This document shows positions 51,271 to 63,427 of a stretch of DNA of 64,000 nucleotides, one piece after another. Numbering within the stretch: the stretch's first letter is position 1; every line of letters starts with the position of its first letter. The translations under genes were made by a program, and so were the position numbers. Source of the DNA: Sitta carolinensis (lineage: Eukaryota; Chordata; Aves; Passeriformes; Sittidae); assembly GCA_032173965.1 (NCBI GenBank), contig CM063284.1:111512410-111576409 (forward strand), read 5' to 3'. Under the pieces are notes generated by a model that was not told where the DNA came from, searched no databases, and was given only the letters and a program-made list of their open reading frames with translations.

Positions 51271-51345
51271 ATATTTGAAAACTGAGGTACAGAGATTAAA
51301 TATTTGCTCAGTGTCCTTTGAGAAGCTGTAGCATAGACAGAATTT
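51271..51345 (-). repeat. MIR-like ancient SINE relic
   Basis: The plus strand reads GAAAACTGAGGTACAGAGAT then a TTAAATATTTGCTCA block. As recalled, these resemble the reverse complement of the MIR core (GGAAACTGAGGCACAGAGAG, TTAAGTAACTTGCCCA). The rest is too diverged to follow. MIR-type core SINEs predate the bird-mammal split, so decayed copies are expected in birds. Confidence 0.4.
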
Positions 51346-54300
51346 TACCTTTGCTCTAGAAAATCTCAGCCTAGTACTTGGTAGTGGCCTTTTTATCCTC
51401 TTTTAGGTAAAATGCCAAAAATTCATGCAATGCTCCCTCTTCATTTGAAGAACAAAATATTAAGTAAACAGTAATGATTTAGTCTGCCTAACCTGAAACA
51501 ACCCTGTAATCCTGAGATTTTATTGTGTAAGATGAAGACTTGGTTGATTTAAAACAGTTCCTAATATATGATGACCTAGTCCTTATCTACTGTCTAGCTC
51601 ACCATATGCAGAATACTCTTTTTTTTTACAAGTTTAAAAAAACACAACACAATTTGATGTCAGGCAAATGGTTGCACTGGATATTGGCCAAAACAACAGA
51701 TAAAATCAGCAAAAAAAAAAAAGAAAAAAAAATCCAAAGAAAAAAACCCCAGGTACTTTTGGTGGATTAATGCAGGAGAAATAAGCCTAAAGCTTCCCAA
51801 AGTAATCAAAAAATGAGGCTTCATGTTCTTTAATCCTCCCTTCTACCCTTGTCCTTTTGTGTAGCTATTTTATCTATTCAGTTTAAAAGAGTCCTTCTCT
51901 GAATGCTTTTGCCAGTTGCATCACCTTCTAACGTTCCTTCTGTTCATTTGCAGCTACTTTGGAGCTGCAGTTCCTTTTATGTCACTCACCCAATATTTAG
52001 AATTTGTAGTTTCCTCAGATAATTGGCCATCTTGACAAGAAGAGTGACACAATCACCTGTCAGATACTTTTCATTCCTGACTTCCATGCCAAAACTGACA
52101 TGTGGATATTGGGATAATAATGTGTTATCTTAATTAGGTGTATCTTCGTGATATATGCTTTATAACAGATAGAGCATATGAAACTACTGCAATGCCTTGC
52201 CAGGGTATCTTTGAAATGAGATTCCCTACTTAAGAGTTTTCTTCCTTCTTAAATAAATAAAGAGTAAACGAACAATTGCAGAGTCCAAGTCTGAATCCTA
52301 GCACTTCCTGTTAAACCTCACAAAATAGTGCAAGAAACATGTTTGGTCTGCTTTCTAAGGCTTGATGATGTGATAGGAAGGATGTTGTATGTAACATCAA
52401 AGAATGATGTTGTTATACCCCTGAAGCCTGACTTCTGGAAGTCCAAGTGAAATAATGTATGCTCATTTTTCTCTTGAATATGGCAGTTTTTAATAGGCTT
52501 GGATTCTTATCAGAAATGTTCCAACGATTTCCTTCATTGTGTTTGTGTGTGCTTTTTTTTGACTATCCAAATTTCTCTCACACTTTTCAAAGTTTTTGTT
52601 AAGTGACTCCCTGCTGGGTTTAGTTAAGAGTGGTGCCGAGCAAATTGAAAGCTGCCAAAACCAGCCAACAAACCACTGGTGATGAGCACATGTTTCTGCT
52701 CTTTCAGCTCATGGTGAATGTTACTGTTTTCTTAATTCCAGCATCATGTTCAAGTGGAAAATGGTGCAGTCTGGACTACAGACAGACCTGAATAGTGTTT
52801 TGGACCTGAGCATACAGAGTCTGGCTGAGGATCAGGGTGGATCATAACTTTCACACTTGCTGTCTATGTATGTTAGGATTAAAGTCTTGGGAGTATTCCT
52901 GGCCCAGCAATCATTCTTGAAATAGACTTCTTGGAGCTGTGCATGCTGATCTCGGAGCAGAATTTAGATCTGTGTATTTATGTCTCTTAGAATGATTACA
53001 GATCTTTTTTGTGAAAGACTGTAGAATGTGAACCTTTAGAGAGTCCTGCAGAACAGTGTCTAATGCACAAAAGGTAATTCATAGGGAATGACTGGGTTAG
53101 TTTCTTCTCTATACCCTCTGCTGCAATGGACATATTCTGAATATATTGCGTTTTTCTTCATTTCCTCTTCCAAATATAGTTTGAGTGGAATAGGTCTTGC
53201 CTACTACAGCATGCCTTATTAGTGTGTTCTCATCACTGTCCTCAAAACCAAGTCCATTAATTGTCTATGCTACATGTCCATATGATGGCATGCATGTGGT
53301 AGGAGGCTTAGGGAAGATCAGTAACTTTCCCAGGAGGGGAGATGTGAGCCCGGGCCAAAGTGTTTGCTCAGCCCTTAGCTCTGCTGCAGTGTTGCACTCA
53401 TCTTAGTAATCTGAAAGAGATTTTATTAAAACCAAAGCCAGTCAGATATTAAATTGAGACAAATAAAGTTTCAGTAGTTAGGAAGAATACCAAATTTCTT
53501 CTTTGTGCTGTGAATAGGATGTGCTTTAAAGGTGGGAGCAGGTGACAGACTCCTAGCATTTCTGGCTGTGCCACTAATTTCCTTCCAAACTGAAGTTTTT
53601 CCACAAGTTACACTTGCACAGGCATACTTATTTATAAAAATCTATTTGAAAACCTTAGATGAGAGACCAAAGCCTTTGGAAAAAAATGCAGATTTCAAGG
53701 TTACATAGTGAAACAACTGACCGTTTCAGGAGGAAGGGGTCTTCTCTCCAATGTTAACTTGCAGGAGGTGGAGGTGATAGAATAGTTTTCTTCAAATGTG
53801 CATTCCAGATCTGTACAAAAATGCAGAGGTAGATTCTCACAGAACATCTTGCTTTAAATGGTATTTCATAATAAAGGACTTGAACCCAGTTCTTCCATAT
53901 CCAGTCCCTAGGATCTTTTGGATCAGGCATGTTTTCTTAGAATCACAGTCATAGATTAATTAAAATTGCTTAAGACCTCAGTGTAAGTCCTCTGCTGTGG
54001 AGTGCTAATAACACCTTGAAACAGACTAATCTTTCCTAGGAGACATTTATGTTAAAACGAGCAAATCCCTATAACGTTTTGGTTTGAATAAGACAATATT
54101 TTTGGACACAGAAATATTCAGTTGAAAAATTCCCAGCTTATACTTGGTGTTCCAATCACAAAAGCCCATTGGTATGTTGTTTATATTTTTTCTGATGCCC
54201 TAATGAAGATTAGGTGCCTGCTCTCCTCTGAGTTCATCAAGCACATAATTTAAAAGTGTGTTGCACAACTTTGTACTACTGTATTAACTTATGGCTCCGA

Positions 54301-54426
54301 GTTGTAATCACAGAATAGGGTTAGCACAATGTTAAGTGTGCTACAAAGCAAAAAGATTTGTGATGGTCCCTAGGTGTCTGTTATCAAAATATAAGTTAAA
54401 AGTTGAGAAGTGGATAGTATGAATGG

Positions 54427-54451
54427 AGTGTGTGTATGTGTGTGTGAGTGT
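54427..54451. repeat. interrupted (TG)n microsatellite
   Basis: About 25 bp of TG units with two A substitutions. Confidence 0.85.
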
Positions 54452-54831
54452 AGCAAATAAATACTAAGATGACAGTTTTAAGTATATTGCTTGTCAGGGC
54501 TTTATCTGCTAATGGAGAAAGGTAGAACTCTGAAGAAAGGTTTGAAATATATAATGATTTATAAAAATATCCACTTTAACATTGCTAAGTCAGCAATAAT
54601 ATTAGATGTCTTAATGAACTCTAGAGTGCAGTACTGTGAGGTTTCACTGATGATTTAAAATAGGACATAATTTTATGGCAGATCTTGGTTTAATGTAGAT
54701 ATTGCTTAAGAAGGATGAGAGAAGCAAAACCAGACTACCTACTTGTATCTAAATAATTTTATTTTCTTATTACAGGTATTGTCTTGTTGGGTGCAAACTA
54801 GACAGTTCATGAGCTGGTCCTGCCAAGCACA

Positions 54832-54848
54832 AGGTCAAGAAGAGGTCA
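54832..54848 (+). promoter_or_regulatory. perfect DR5 nuclear-receptor site (RARE-like)
   Basis: AGGTCA-agaag-AGGTCA: two exact consensus half-sites in direct repeat with a five-base spacer. This is the canonical arrangement bound by RAR/RXR heterodimers. It lies in otherwise unique DNA about 130 bp from a CR1 element and not inside it. Occupancy is unknown. Confidence 0.5.
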
Positions 54849-54979
54849 AGAACATGTAGGATAGATGATGTTTTTTAATCTAATATGCCAAACCTAAATC
54901 AGAAAACATCTGTGTGATGCTGCTATTGCTGACGGATGTTCAGGAAAGTCAAATGAGTGGTCAGCCCACTAATACTTTA

Positions 54980-55463
54980 GGATCAGAGAATATCTCAAGT
55001 TGGAAGTGACTCACAAGGATTATCAAGTCAAATTCCCTGCTCCTCACAGGACTACCTAAAACGGAAAAATATGGCTAAGTGCGTCTTCCAGATGCTCTTG
55101 AATTCTGCCATGACCACTTCCCTTGAGAGCCTGTTCTGGTGACCAACCACCGTCTCAGGGAAGAATCTTTTCCTAACTCTCCTGATGCAGCTAAATTCCA
55201 TTTCCTTGTGTCCTATTGCTGGTGACCAGAGAGCAGATCAGCACCTCCCACTCTGCTACTGTCCTTGAGGAAGTTGTAGACTATGATGGGTCCAACCCTC
55301 AGCCCTCTTTTATCCAAGCTGAACAAAACAAGCAGCCTCAGCCTCTGCCCTACGTCTTGTCTTTGAGGCCTTTTACCATACTGGATGCCCTCCCCTGGAG
55401 GACACACTCTAATAGTTCTTATATCAAGAACCAAAAGCTACACACGGTACTCGTGGTGTCATC
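54980..55463 (-). mobile_element. CR1 LINE 3' fragment
   Basis: On the minus strand about 480 bp of CR1 3' sequence. Plus-strand landmarks include TATCTCAAGTTGGAAGTGAC near the terminus, TCCATTTCCTTGTGTCCTAT, ATCCAAGCTGAACAAAACAA and the truncated 5' end around GGTACTCGTGGTGT. The octamer terminus itself is decayed. Unlike the other two minus-strand copies, no small-RNA sequence is recognisable beyond its 5' breakpoint. Confidence 0.9.
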
Positions 55464-56640
55464 ATATTTCTGATGTTAAAGCATTGTGTACTTGCTGTTT
55501 AAAATTTGCCCATTATAATGATTGTAGTCATCTGCCCTAACTTTGGGATTAGGCTGTGCATGCTGCTGGAGAATAAGTACATCTCTGAATTGGAGACAAA
55601 TGATGAGTCTTTCTTTCCATCCCATCTGCTCTCCTAGGAGAAGATAAGCTCTTTTCTTTCAGTTCTTTCCTTGTTTAATAATCATATTTGGGTGATTTAG
55701 GATGGGTATTTCATGAATGAAGAGATTATGTAACATATGTGATTAAGATAAAGAAGTGATCAGGTGCAATTTAAATTTAAGGATGACCAGAGACCTTACA
55801 GGGACAGATCTGATAAACTATAAAGCCACTCAGAGTCTGGAAGTTGTACAAGACTGCTGGTAAATTTCTTTGCTCAGATAGGCCATTCCAGTCTTCTCTT
55901 TCTCAACTTCTCTATGCATAGCAGAATTGTTATAATATTTAATTCAGTATGGGATAACACTTCTCTGAATGATGTGTGTTTATAAAAGCTTTCAAACTTG
56001 AAAAGCATGTAGCATTCTCTCCCTTGATAGATGACCAAGGATTTTTAGGAATAGTAAACTTTAAGCATAGTGGAAGAAAACTGTGAGTTAATAAGGTAAG
56101 ACTAGTAATATAGTTTTAGGAATTTATACAGGCTCAACTGGAAAGTCATCATGTATTATCAAAACCTGGTCTGCACATGGGAATATGGCTGGCAAGATAG
56201 TGTTAAGAAGGAGCAGGACAGTTATGTATGATGAGGTGCCAGTACACAAATAGGTATTTCTATGGAAAATGGCTGAAGCCCAGCTGCTGGCCGATACCAG
56301 TTTTACTGCATTTTCTTTACTATGCTATCATGTAATTACCACTTAGTGCATGAATTTTAACAGCATGAAAAGCCTCACCCCTAAGCCAATACAACGGACA
56401 TTGTCTTAATAGAGATACAGTTACAGTAAAGGAAAACAAAAATTTGTAACTAAAGAGAGTTCTGATTTCAATTGCTAATTTAAGTCTTACTGGCAAAAGA
56501 ATTTATAAATTTTGGACAAGTTCTGTTGATGTAGCTTTACTAGAAGTCTTTTTGTTAGGAGTCAAACTGGGAATCGTTTGAACCTTGGGTTCTAATGTGC
56601 TGCACAGAAGGAAAGAGAAATGAGTTCTTGCCTTTTCCAG

Positions 56641-56736
56641 ATAACAGTGGAGAAGCTGCCCAATCTGTCGCGCCCCACCATGCTGCTGAATTGCTACACT
56701 ACAGATCCCTGGTATCAGCAACTCTTCATCAATCTG
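56641..56736 (+). CDS. candidate internal coding exon, gene not recognised
   Basis: A pyrimidine tract and acceptor (GTTCTTGCCTTTTCCAG) ends at 56640 and a near-consensus donor (CTG|GTAAGACT) starts at 56737. The 96-bp interval is exactly 32 codons and open in phase 0-0. It begins ITVEKLPNLSRPTMLL and ends WYQQLFINL. By my count 22 of 32 third positions are G or C in a strongly AT-rich region, and two CpGs survive in TCGCGC, both typical of selected coding sequence. The frame contains no low-complexity run, membrane segment or motif that lets me name the protein. As a symmetric exon it could be skipped or included without a frame change. It is the best coding candidate in the window; no neighbouring exon is certain, so large introns would have to surround it. 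Confidence 0.55.
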
Positions 56737-57582
56737 GTAAGACTGAAGCCAACTCTAAAAACAAACATTTCCTCTATGAACAATGTGTTTGTTATATTTT
56801 CTCATTTGTTTATGATGGCTGTGTCAGCCGCACTGATTTACATAAACACTGCCAATCCTGGGACGTTACATTCTCAACAAAAGTAGCTGAGTACAAACAG
56901 CATTCCGAAGTTTTAATTCATATTGTATAAACATAACAGATGTTGATAAAATGAGCCAAAAAGAAAATACAACAAAGGAGACCATTTCAAGGGGGCTTTT
57001 GATTAAAATACATTCCAGATTGACAAAATGATACAATGTTAATGGAATAGATCATTTAAATGTCATTATTTGGCTCTTATAGTCCTATAAAGCAAATATA
57101 AAGCAACGCTTTTGAGATTTAAACTCCATTAAAGTACAGTGCCTATACATCAACTTATAAATAAAACTATATTTCTTTTCCCTTTCCTTTTGTTTTTAAT
57201 CCCTGCTATGACATTGCCACATTTATTTCCTAAATACTGTACTAAAATACTGGGTCCAAAAGCAATAATAAGTTTGGTATACAGAGTAAGGCCTAAAATA
57301 AACATATTTATAAACAAAATAAATGCAGTTTCTGCCTCAGTGAATTTCCAGTCATTGAAACTGAGATGGGTGACACTGAGAAATCCAGGTCAGAGGCTTA
57401 ATTCAGTTGGGTTTTCTTTAAAAAGATATAAAATCTGCTCCTGTTTATTCATGCATAAAAATGATGAGCATTCATTTGAGATCCATCTGGTCTAAATCCC
57501 TTGCTTTGAAATAGCTAGAAGGAGAGAAAATTTACAAAACCCACAATGTTCCTAATATGCATTAACTAATTTAGTTTAAGAG

Positions 57583-57721
57583 TTTCCTTTTACTAGATGG
57601 GGAAACGAAGGTGGAGAGAGGACACATGGCTTCCCAGAGTTCAAGAGGAGGTCATACATGGAAGTAGAAGCCAGCTCAAACTGAGGCTCAGTCCAGCGCT
57701 TGCGCATTGAGTCACACTACT
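57583..57721 (-). repeat. MIR-like ancient SINE relic
   Basis: The plus strand reads TTTTACTAGATGGGGAAACG, then AGGTGGAGAGAGG, CAGAGTTCAAG, and finally CAGTCCAGCGC and TTGAGTCACACTAC. In order these match the reverse complement of MIR as I recall it (ATTTTACAGATGAGGAAACT, GGCACAGAGAGG, CAAGGTCACAC, AGTCCAGCGCTC, CCACTGAGCCACACTGC). The collinearity over about 140 bp makes this the more convincing of the two relics. Confidence 0.55.
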
Positions 57722-58334
57722 TTTTTATTATGGGAAACCTATGGAACTCAATCACGTTTCAAACTGGTGTTATATCTGAAGCAATGAAGTTTAGCCCTTT
57801 CAATGACTTGCCGTTATCGTTCAGGAAAGCTCTCTTTTTGATATCCACATAAATATCCATTGTAAATTTCCTGGGTGCAATGATTTCCTATGGTGGTGAT
57901 TTCCACAGCAAAATGACATGTGGTGGAGAAAGAGGAAACCTCTTTACTTTTAATTCGTTTTCCTCCTTATGTCTTTAAATGCCTTGTCTATTCTGTAAAT
58001 GAGAGAGGGAGAAGAGACGTGCCCTTCTATGCTGTGCATTTATTTATGCTGTTTTAATCTTCCTCTGTCTGGGGAAGCATACAATTGGGAAGCACATTAC
58101 ACCTTCTTGGACAGAACTGGCCAAGTCACAGGAATAGTACTGTGGAATTACGGGAAAAAAAAGTCTTAGTGAACAACTACATGCTCTATAAAGACCAGCT
58201 TGGTTGACAATACAACGACCTTTAGCTCTGTTCCTATCAAGAAACCATTAAAGCCCTCATAGTTTTCAGTCACCAGAGTTTAATATTGGTAGGCCCTCTC
58301 CTCACACCCATGTGGCTGTTTGTCTTCCTTGCAG

Positions 58335-58448
58335 CCCATGTTTCTACGTGAATTGATTTTTATAAGCATGTACTACAAAATATTATAGAATGTCATAAAT
58401 GGTTGTGTAATGAGACAGCAGCAATTATACAATTTAAAAATTAATAAA
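58335..58448 (+). other. possible 3'-terminal exon
   Basis: A strong acceptor (CTGTTTGTCTTCCTTGCAG) ends at 58334. Read in phase 0, as the exon at 56641-56736 would require, it gives PMFLRELIFISMYYKIL and a stop at 58386-58388. An AATAAA hexamer follows at 58443-58448, a spacing suited to a short 3' UTR. Splicing 56736 to 58335 would therefore give a short C-terminal end. AT-rich DNA often supplies such signals by chance and the peptide is not recognised. Confidence 0.2.
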
Positions 58449-59941
58449 CATTAGGGAGACTGACTATTTTCAAGTAAAATCTTTGACCAGAAAATTCTTA
58501 GAATTAGAAAGTGGACCTCAATTTTGCTTTTCCAGTCTGTGAAATTTGAGTACATTCCAGTCATAAGAGTTTATTTAGATTTAACTTTATGGTTTACCAA
58601 AAAATAAATTGGTTCTTTTCCTATGGTATTTCCTGATGTTTTAGGTGTAATTGAGGATGTGGAAAAGAGAGACAATCCATGTTCTTATTGGATCTTGTAG
58701 AACCTACAGAACCAAGTGTTTGGTTCAGCAGGAAGGACTTGATGCCTTTCCTACTGGAGGAGAGGCTCAGGCTGCAGCTGGCACCACAGAGCCGTGATTC
58801 CAGTGAGCAGCCCCTGGATTCAAGGCCATGCATCCCTTCTTAGGCTTTGCCACTTGTTTTGGAGCCGATGTTCATCTTCAGGAAAGAAGAATAGAGCTTT
58901 TCCACTTGATTCCTTCCAGAGAAGACATGCTTAAAAAGTGTAGTATCTTGACATGAGAGACTGGAGCCCCAGAGCTCTCTCCCTTCAGCTGCTTAGTGAT
59001 TGCAAAATTCATGAATTTTTTAAATGCTTGTGAAACAACATGAGAATTCATGTGTTTATGGAAGACATATAAAATAAGATGTGAAAGACAGATGTCAAGA
59101 ATGCTTTTGTCATGCTGTGTCTATGCCTCTTGAAAAATATCATAACCATCATCAGCAGCTATGTTGACAAAGCTTTTCAGTGAAGACTAAATCTTCAGTC
59201 TCTGAATATCTGCTATTAAAAAGGAAAATGTTTTAGATTTCCTCCTATGATTTTGATGTTTAATTTTGTTCTGTTAAATACCAGAGGGATTCCTACATAT
59301 TTGGACATTAAAGCCAAACATGTATGAAGGAATCCACCACTATTAATGTTATAAGGAATACCAAGGAAAGCCAGTAATAATTTATTGATTATAAAAATTT
59401 GCCAAAATTCCTGAAAGTGAATTTCTGATATTTGAATCGTGCAGCTCTGACTCTCCTATAAATCAAAGATTTGTTGGACATTCTCTAGTTTTCCCTTTAG
59501 GAATTTGTCTTTATTAATAATAATGTTGTTTTTGTAGCACCACAGAGACATTTTAAAATGCATAGCACTTTAAAACTGAAGAGTCCAATCAATGCATATA
59601 ACTGGCAGCACAGAAATGCTCACAGTCACATGGGACAGGTTCTTTAAATGGTAATTTAAAATATGTCATATGCAGGATGAGAAATGCTCTGCAAATCATC
59701 CATCTAAGAGATATGGACATGGATGTTTATTTAGATCCTGTTACAGTTCGTAATCTTTTGCTCATTAGTACACTAGCAGGGTCGTGGTCACTACTGAGCC
59801 ATGCCTCACCTACCTCGAAAATGCCAAATTCTTCTTGAAGGAATTAGGGTTTGTGTGATAGCAGAACTATCTAGAAACCCCTGGTGATTTCCCCTTAAGG
59901 CAGTGAGAATCTCTTGATAACCAAATCTACTCTTGGGAACA

Positions 59942-60048
59942 TGGTGTGACCCTTGGGGATGGTGCTGCACAGGGCCGGGAGTTGGACTCGATGATGCTTA
60001 TGATCCCTTCCAACTGAGCTTATTCTGTGTGACTCTGCAATTCTGAAA
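59942..60048 (+). mobile_element. CR1 LINE 3' end
   Basis: About 107 bp of CR1 3' sequence: GGACTCGATGATGCTTATGA, then TCCCTTCCAACTGAGCTTAT and a decayed octamer-type terminus (TTCTGTGTGACTCTGCAATTCT). It is 5'-truncated, and nothing unusual is seen at its 5' side. Confidence 0.88.
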
Positions 60049-61882
60049 TCTGAGTAACCTTGCTATGAATTTGCATTTTTGGTTCAAAGCCCATTGCTGA
60101 TTTCCTTTTCCTTGATTCATTGAGTACACGGAGTATCACCTTTCTAAGACCTGAGTAATGTAAATTTTTTTTGCTTACCACGTCTGTGTCTAAATGACTC
60201 AGTACAAATTGTAGTTGGGGTGTAGTTTGCAGAGTATGAGAGCTTGAGACAACCAGGATAACAGTAACTTGTTACACAACTTTGAACTGGTCATTTAAAT
60301 GCTTGGCATATTGTTTACTCTGCCTTTAAATTTGGAACGGTGATTGAATTCACCATAGGTACTGTGAAGAGTATACATGCAAAAGATATTACAGGAATAT
60401 AAATGATTTATAAGAATATTTTGGGCTGTCCAGTTGTAAAAATCATATGGGGGGTTGCAATTTTTTTCTCCCCATTTTAGTAAAAGTATAATTTCTGAGC
60501 AAAAGCTCACACAATTCACATGGAACTTCTCATAACTGTGTTGTGAACTGGGTGGGACATGGCATGCTGCATTTTTCCATACATTGTTATGTATCTAGCT
60601 TCATTGCTAGATGAAGGTTTCTTTATTTGTTAGGTTTTGTTTTGTTTTGGTTTGGTTTTTTTTTTGAATGTATATGTGTTTGTGAAGACACCCAAAAGAG
60701 AACTCCTCCCAGGACTGAAAGGAGTGGCTTCTTTATATTCTGGACTCCAGTGACAAACTTATCACAAATGATAATAGCTTAGTACATACAGGAAAGTGAA
60801 AACAGATGAAATTGGTAGCAAGTTTTTCATTAATGTGTCACTCTCATGATCTTTATATAGAACAGGTCTCTAAGGAATCACAGTAACAAGTAGTTATATC
60901 ATTTGACTCTTAGGCACAAGATACTTTTTTTTTTTAGGTCTGCTGTAGTGTATGGTACATCTTCTGCTGTTCCTTCATATATTTTGAACTAAAGGCTAAA
61001 TTGAGCAAAGATGCTATTTTATACAAGATAGTTTATCAGTTTTCACCATTTTTTAATCCAAACTCCAGTGAAAAAAAAGGGCTTCATAACAAAATTCAAG
61101 TCTTTGGCATTATTTTTGTCTTTTACTACATATCTATATCTGTCACCTCAGTCTCCATTATGATGATGTTTTCCTAACAATTCTTTCCCTCTTAAACTGA
61201 AATGTGTCTTAAAGCACAGGTAGACTGAACTTTAGATCTAGGATCGAAGTACAGTTGTGCAAAATTTCCATTTCAGTTAGGAAAATTGCCTTCACTAGAA
61301 CCACTAAACCATTACGTATCCTTATGAGTGAACATAAAATGTTGTGAGAAGCTTTTTCTAGCACACAGCTTCAATGCATGGTTTTACAGGTCCATTAAGT
61401 AACACTGGTTGTGTTTTTCCTGTCTTGTGATACTTACATACTTTAGAGTTAATTGCCAAGTGTTTTTAAACTGCCTGGTTTATCAACATTGTTTCACAAC
61501 TGATTCCTTCTTACATTTTTTAAACGGGATTTTGTCCTTTAATCACATTTATTTGCTGACTGTGAACAGAAAAACCTAGAGGAGGCAAGACAAATGAAGA
61601 AGATTTTTTATATCTACTTTATATAAAAATGATGACTTTAAGGATTTAGGGACCAACATCGCTAAAGGTACTAGTAATGTGATATGGTGTATCATACCTC
61701 AAGGCTCAGACGGCCTTGAGCCAAAAATCTAAATGCTAATGGAAACATAGCTGCACTCTGCAAGAGTAGTGCCTGGAAAATCAATGAGGAAGTGCTGCTA
61801 AATGTTACCGTTGTCTCTGCTGCCCCGTTTCACAGAGCTTCCGCTAAGAGAGCCGTCAGTGTACCTCTGGTGATCATGAAAT

Positions 61883-61951
61883 CACTTAATGAAATGAAGT
61901 GTAACCAGCTCTCTACTAAAATAGTGCTTAATTAAGTGTGACCATCAAGTG
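61883..61951. promoter_or_regulatory. cluster of NKX2-type sites
   Basis: Within 69 bp there are three exact TYAAGTG sites: CACTTAA at 61883 on the reverse strand, TTAAGTG at 61932 and TCAAGTG at 61945. One near match, TGAAGTG, lies at 61895. The 10-bp palindrome CTTAATTAAG (61927-61936) overlaps the third and embeds a homeodomain TAATTA core. NKX2-class homeodomain proteins bind TYAAGTG. Function is inferred from motif density only. Confidence 0.4.
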
Positions 61952-63050
61952 ATGGGAACCATCATAGTATACAAGGGAATGCTTGTTCATTCCTGAAAGG
62001 CCTGTTAAAGTAAGAGGAAATATACGATCAGCACAGTTGTCTGAATGTCTAACACGGTATGGCATGGTAATGCCAGCATCAGAGTTCAAACACATGAGGA
62101 GTTACAAACCAGAATTATTTACACCATGCAATTGTAATCTATGCAGAGACACTTCTAAGGAGCCAAAGCAATGAAATAGTTCTCTAACTTCTCATTAAAC
62201 TGGTGAATTTTGTTTGGCTTAGATCATTGATCATAGACCCAACATTCTGCCACTGTGGCTACTCCTTACTCCCTGACAGCAGAGAAATGGGGAGGAAGTA
62301 CCAGCTTCTGCATATTTGATTTTGAAGGGTTACAGAAAGGAATTTATATTTTTGTGCAGTTTATATCTGCAAGGACCTCTGTAGATGTGAAGTCCCACAG
62401 CTCCTGCTGTGGTGTTGGTATAATTGCCCCTCTTATCTATGCTTGAGCTGAGATGTGGGATATGAAGTAGTCTTCTGAGGATAGGAAAGCAATTCTGTGG
62501 CAGAGCTAAAGGAACTTCAAACTCCTGACTTCTTCTCAGTATTAATCTCTTTCTTGAAAAATGAACCCAAAAGCTATCACTAACAGAAGGTATGGTAAGC
62601 TGTGTGACTCCCATGTCCTCTCACATTTTGGCAGTTTTGCCACACAGAAGTGTTTCTAGTGTAAGAGGGCTGTCCCTGGTATACAGAGCAAAACTACCCA
62701 TGCAAATACAGGGAGGACTGTAAGGACTGCCCCTGCAGAGCAGACACTGTAGTCCTGTATAAGTTCTCTCATTGAGAATGCAACCTGGAAGTCTCCCTAA
62801 GACATGCTGAGCTAGCCCAGCAAAGGATGGGACCACTGCTGAGTCACTGCATTGTACATGAAGAAGGTATGGCTTTCTGTGGAATCATGAGACGTAAAAA
62901 AATAAATTAAAAAGATTTGATATCTGTGTTACGTGTGTACATGTATAGATGTGAACATGTGCAGGTAAAAAACCTAACCCTTTTGTAACTATCATTCATA
63001 ATTTAAAAGACAGGCAAAGCACTGGATGAGGATACATATTTCCTTTGAGG

Positions 63051-63070
63051 AAAAAAAAAAAAAAAAAAAA
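63051..63070. repeat. poly(A) tract, A20
   Basis: Run of 20 A on the plus strand. Confidence 0.9.
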
Positions 63071-63427
63071 GAGTAGGAAACAAATTATGTGTATCTGGAG
63101 CTTCATTATCCTACAATTATACAGGCTGCTACTTATAGAAACCTTTTTAATCCTTAAGGGGCAAGCAGCAGGACAGAGATTAGTGTTGGTGCAAGTTAAG
63201 GGCTGAGAGCAAGTTTTACCAAGAGAGCAGTGTCTTGCAGGATATATAAAAAAGAAGTATTGCTTTTCTCATATGACAACCACAGCATGGAAACACATTG
63301 TTCACAAAAATGACATGACATTTTTTAATCAGCCCGGCAGGTTGTGTCTCTGATAAGGATATTTCTTGCATCTTGTCTTTAAAATGAAGAACATCTGAAA
63401 ACATCACTCTTTGAACATAGAAAGCTG

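Larger units (their letters stand above)
48235..54979. other. unique non-coding DNA with an ORF-dense patch
   Basis: Holds an ORF-dense patch (48736-49397), T-rich DNA (50079-50111), an 18-bp tandem repeat (50153-50187), a possible exon (50739-50840), a MIR-like relic (51271-51345), an (TG)n run (54427-54451) and a DR5 site (54832-54848). No full gene can be assembled from these. Confidence 0.5.
55464..59941. other. probable intron DNA around a candidate exon
   Basis: Apart from the candidate exon (56641-56736), the possible terminal exon (58335-58448) and the MIR-like relic (57583-57721), the stretch is AT-rich unique DNA with no recognised repeat or RNA gene. Confidence 0.5.
60051..63427. 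other. unique non-coding DNA with motif cluster
   Basis: Repeat-poor, AT-rich DNA. The block around 61830-62160 has an even, non-repetitive texture and contains the NKX2-type cluster at 61883-61951. An A20 tract lies at 63051-63070. No coding or RNA gene is recognised. Confidence 0.5.
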
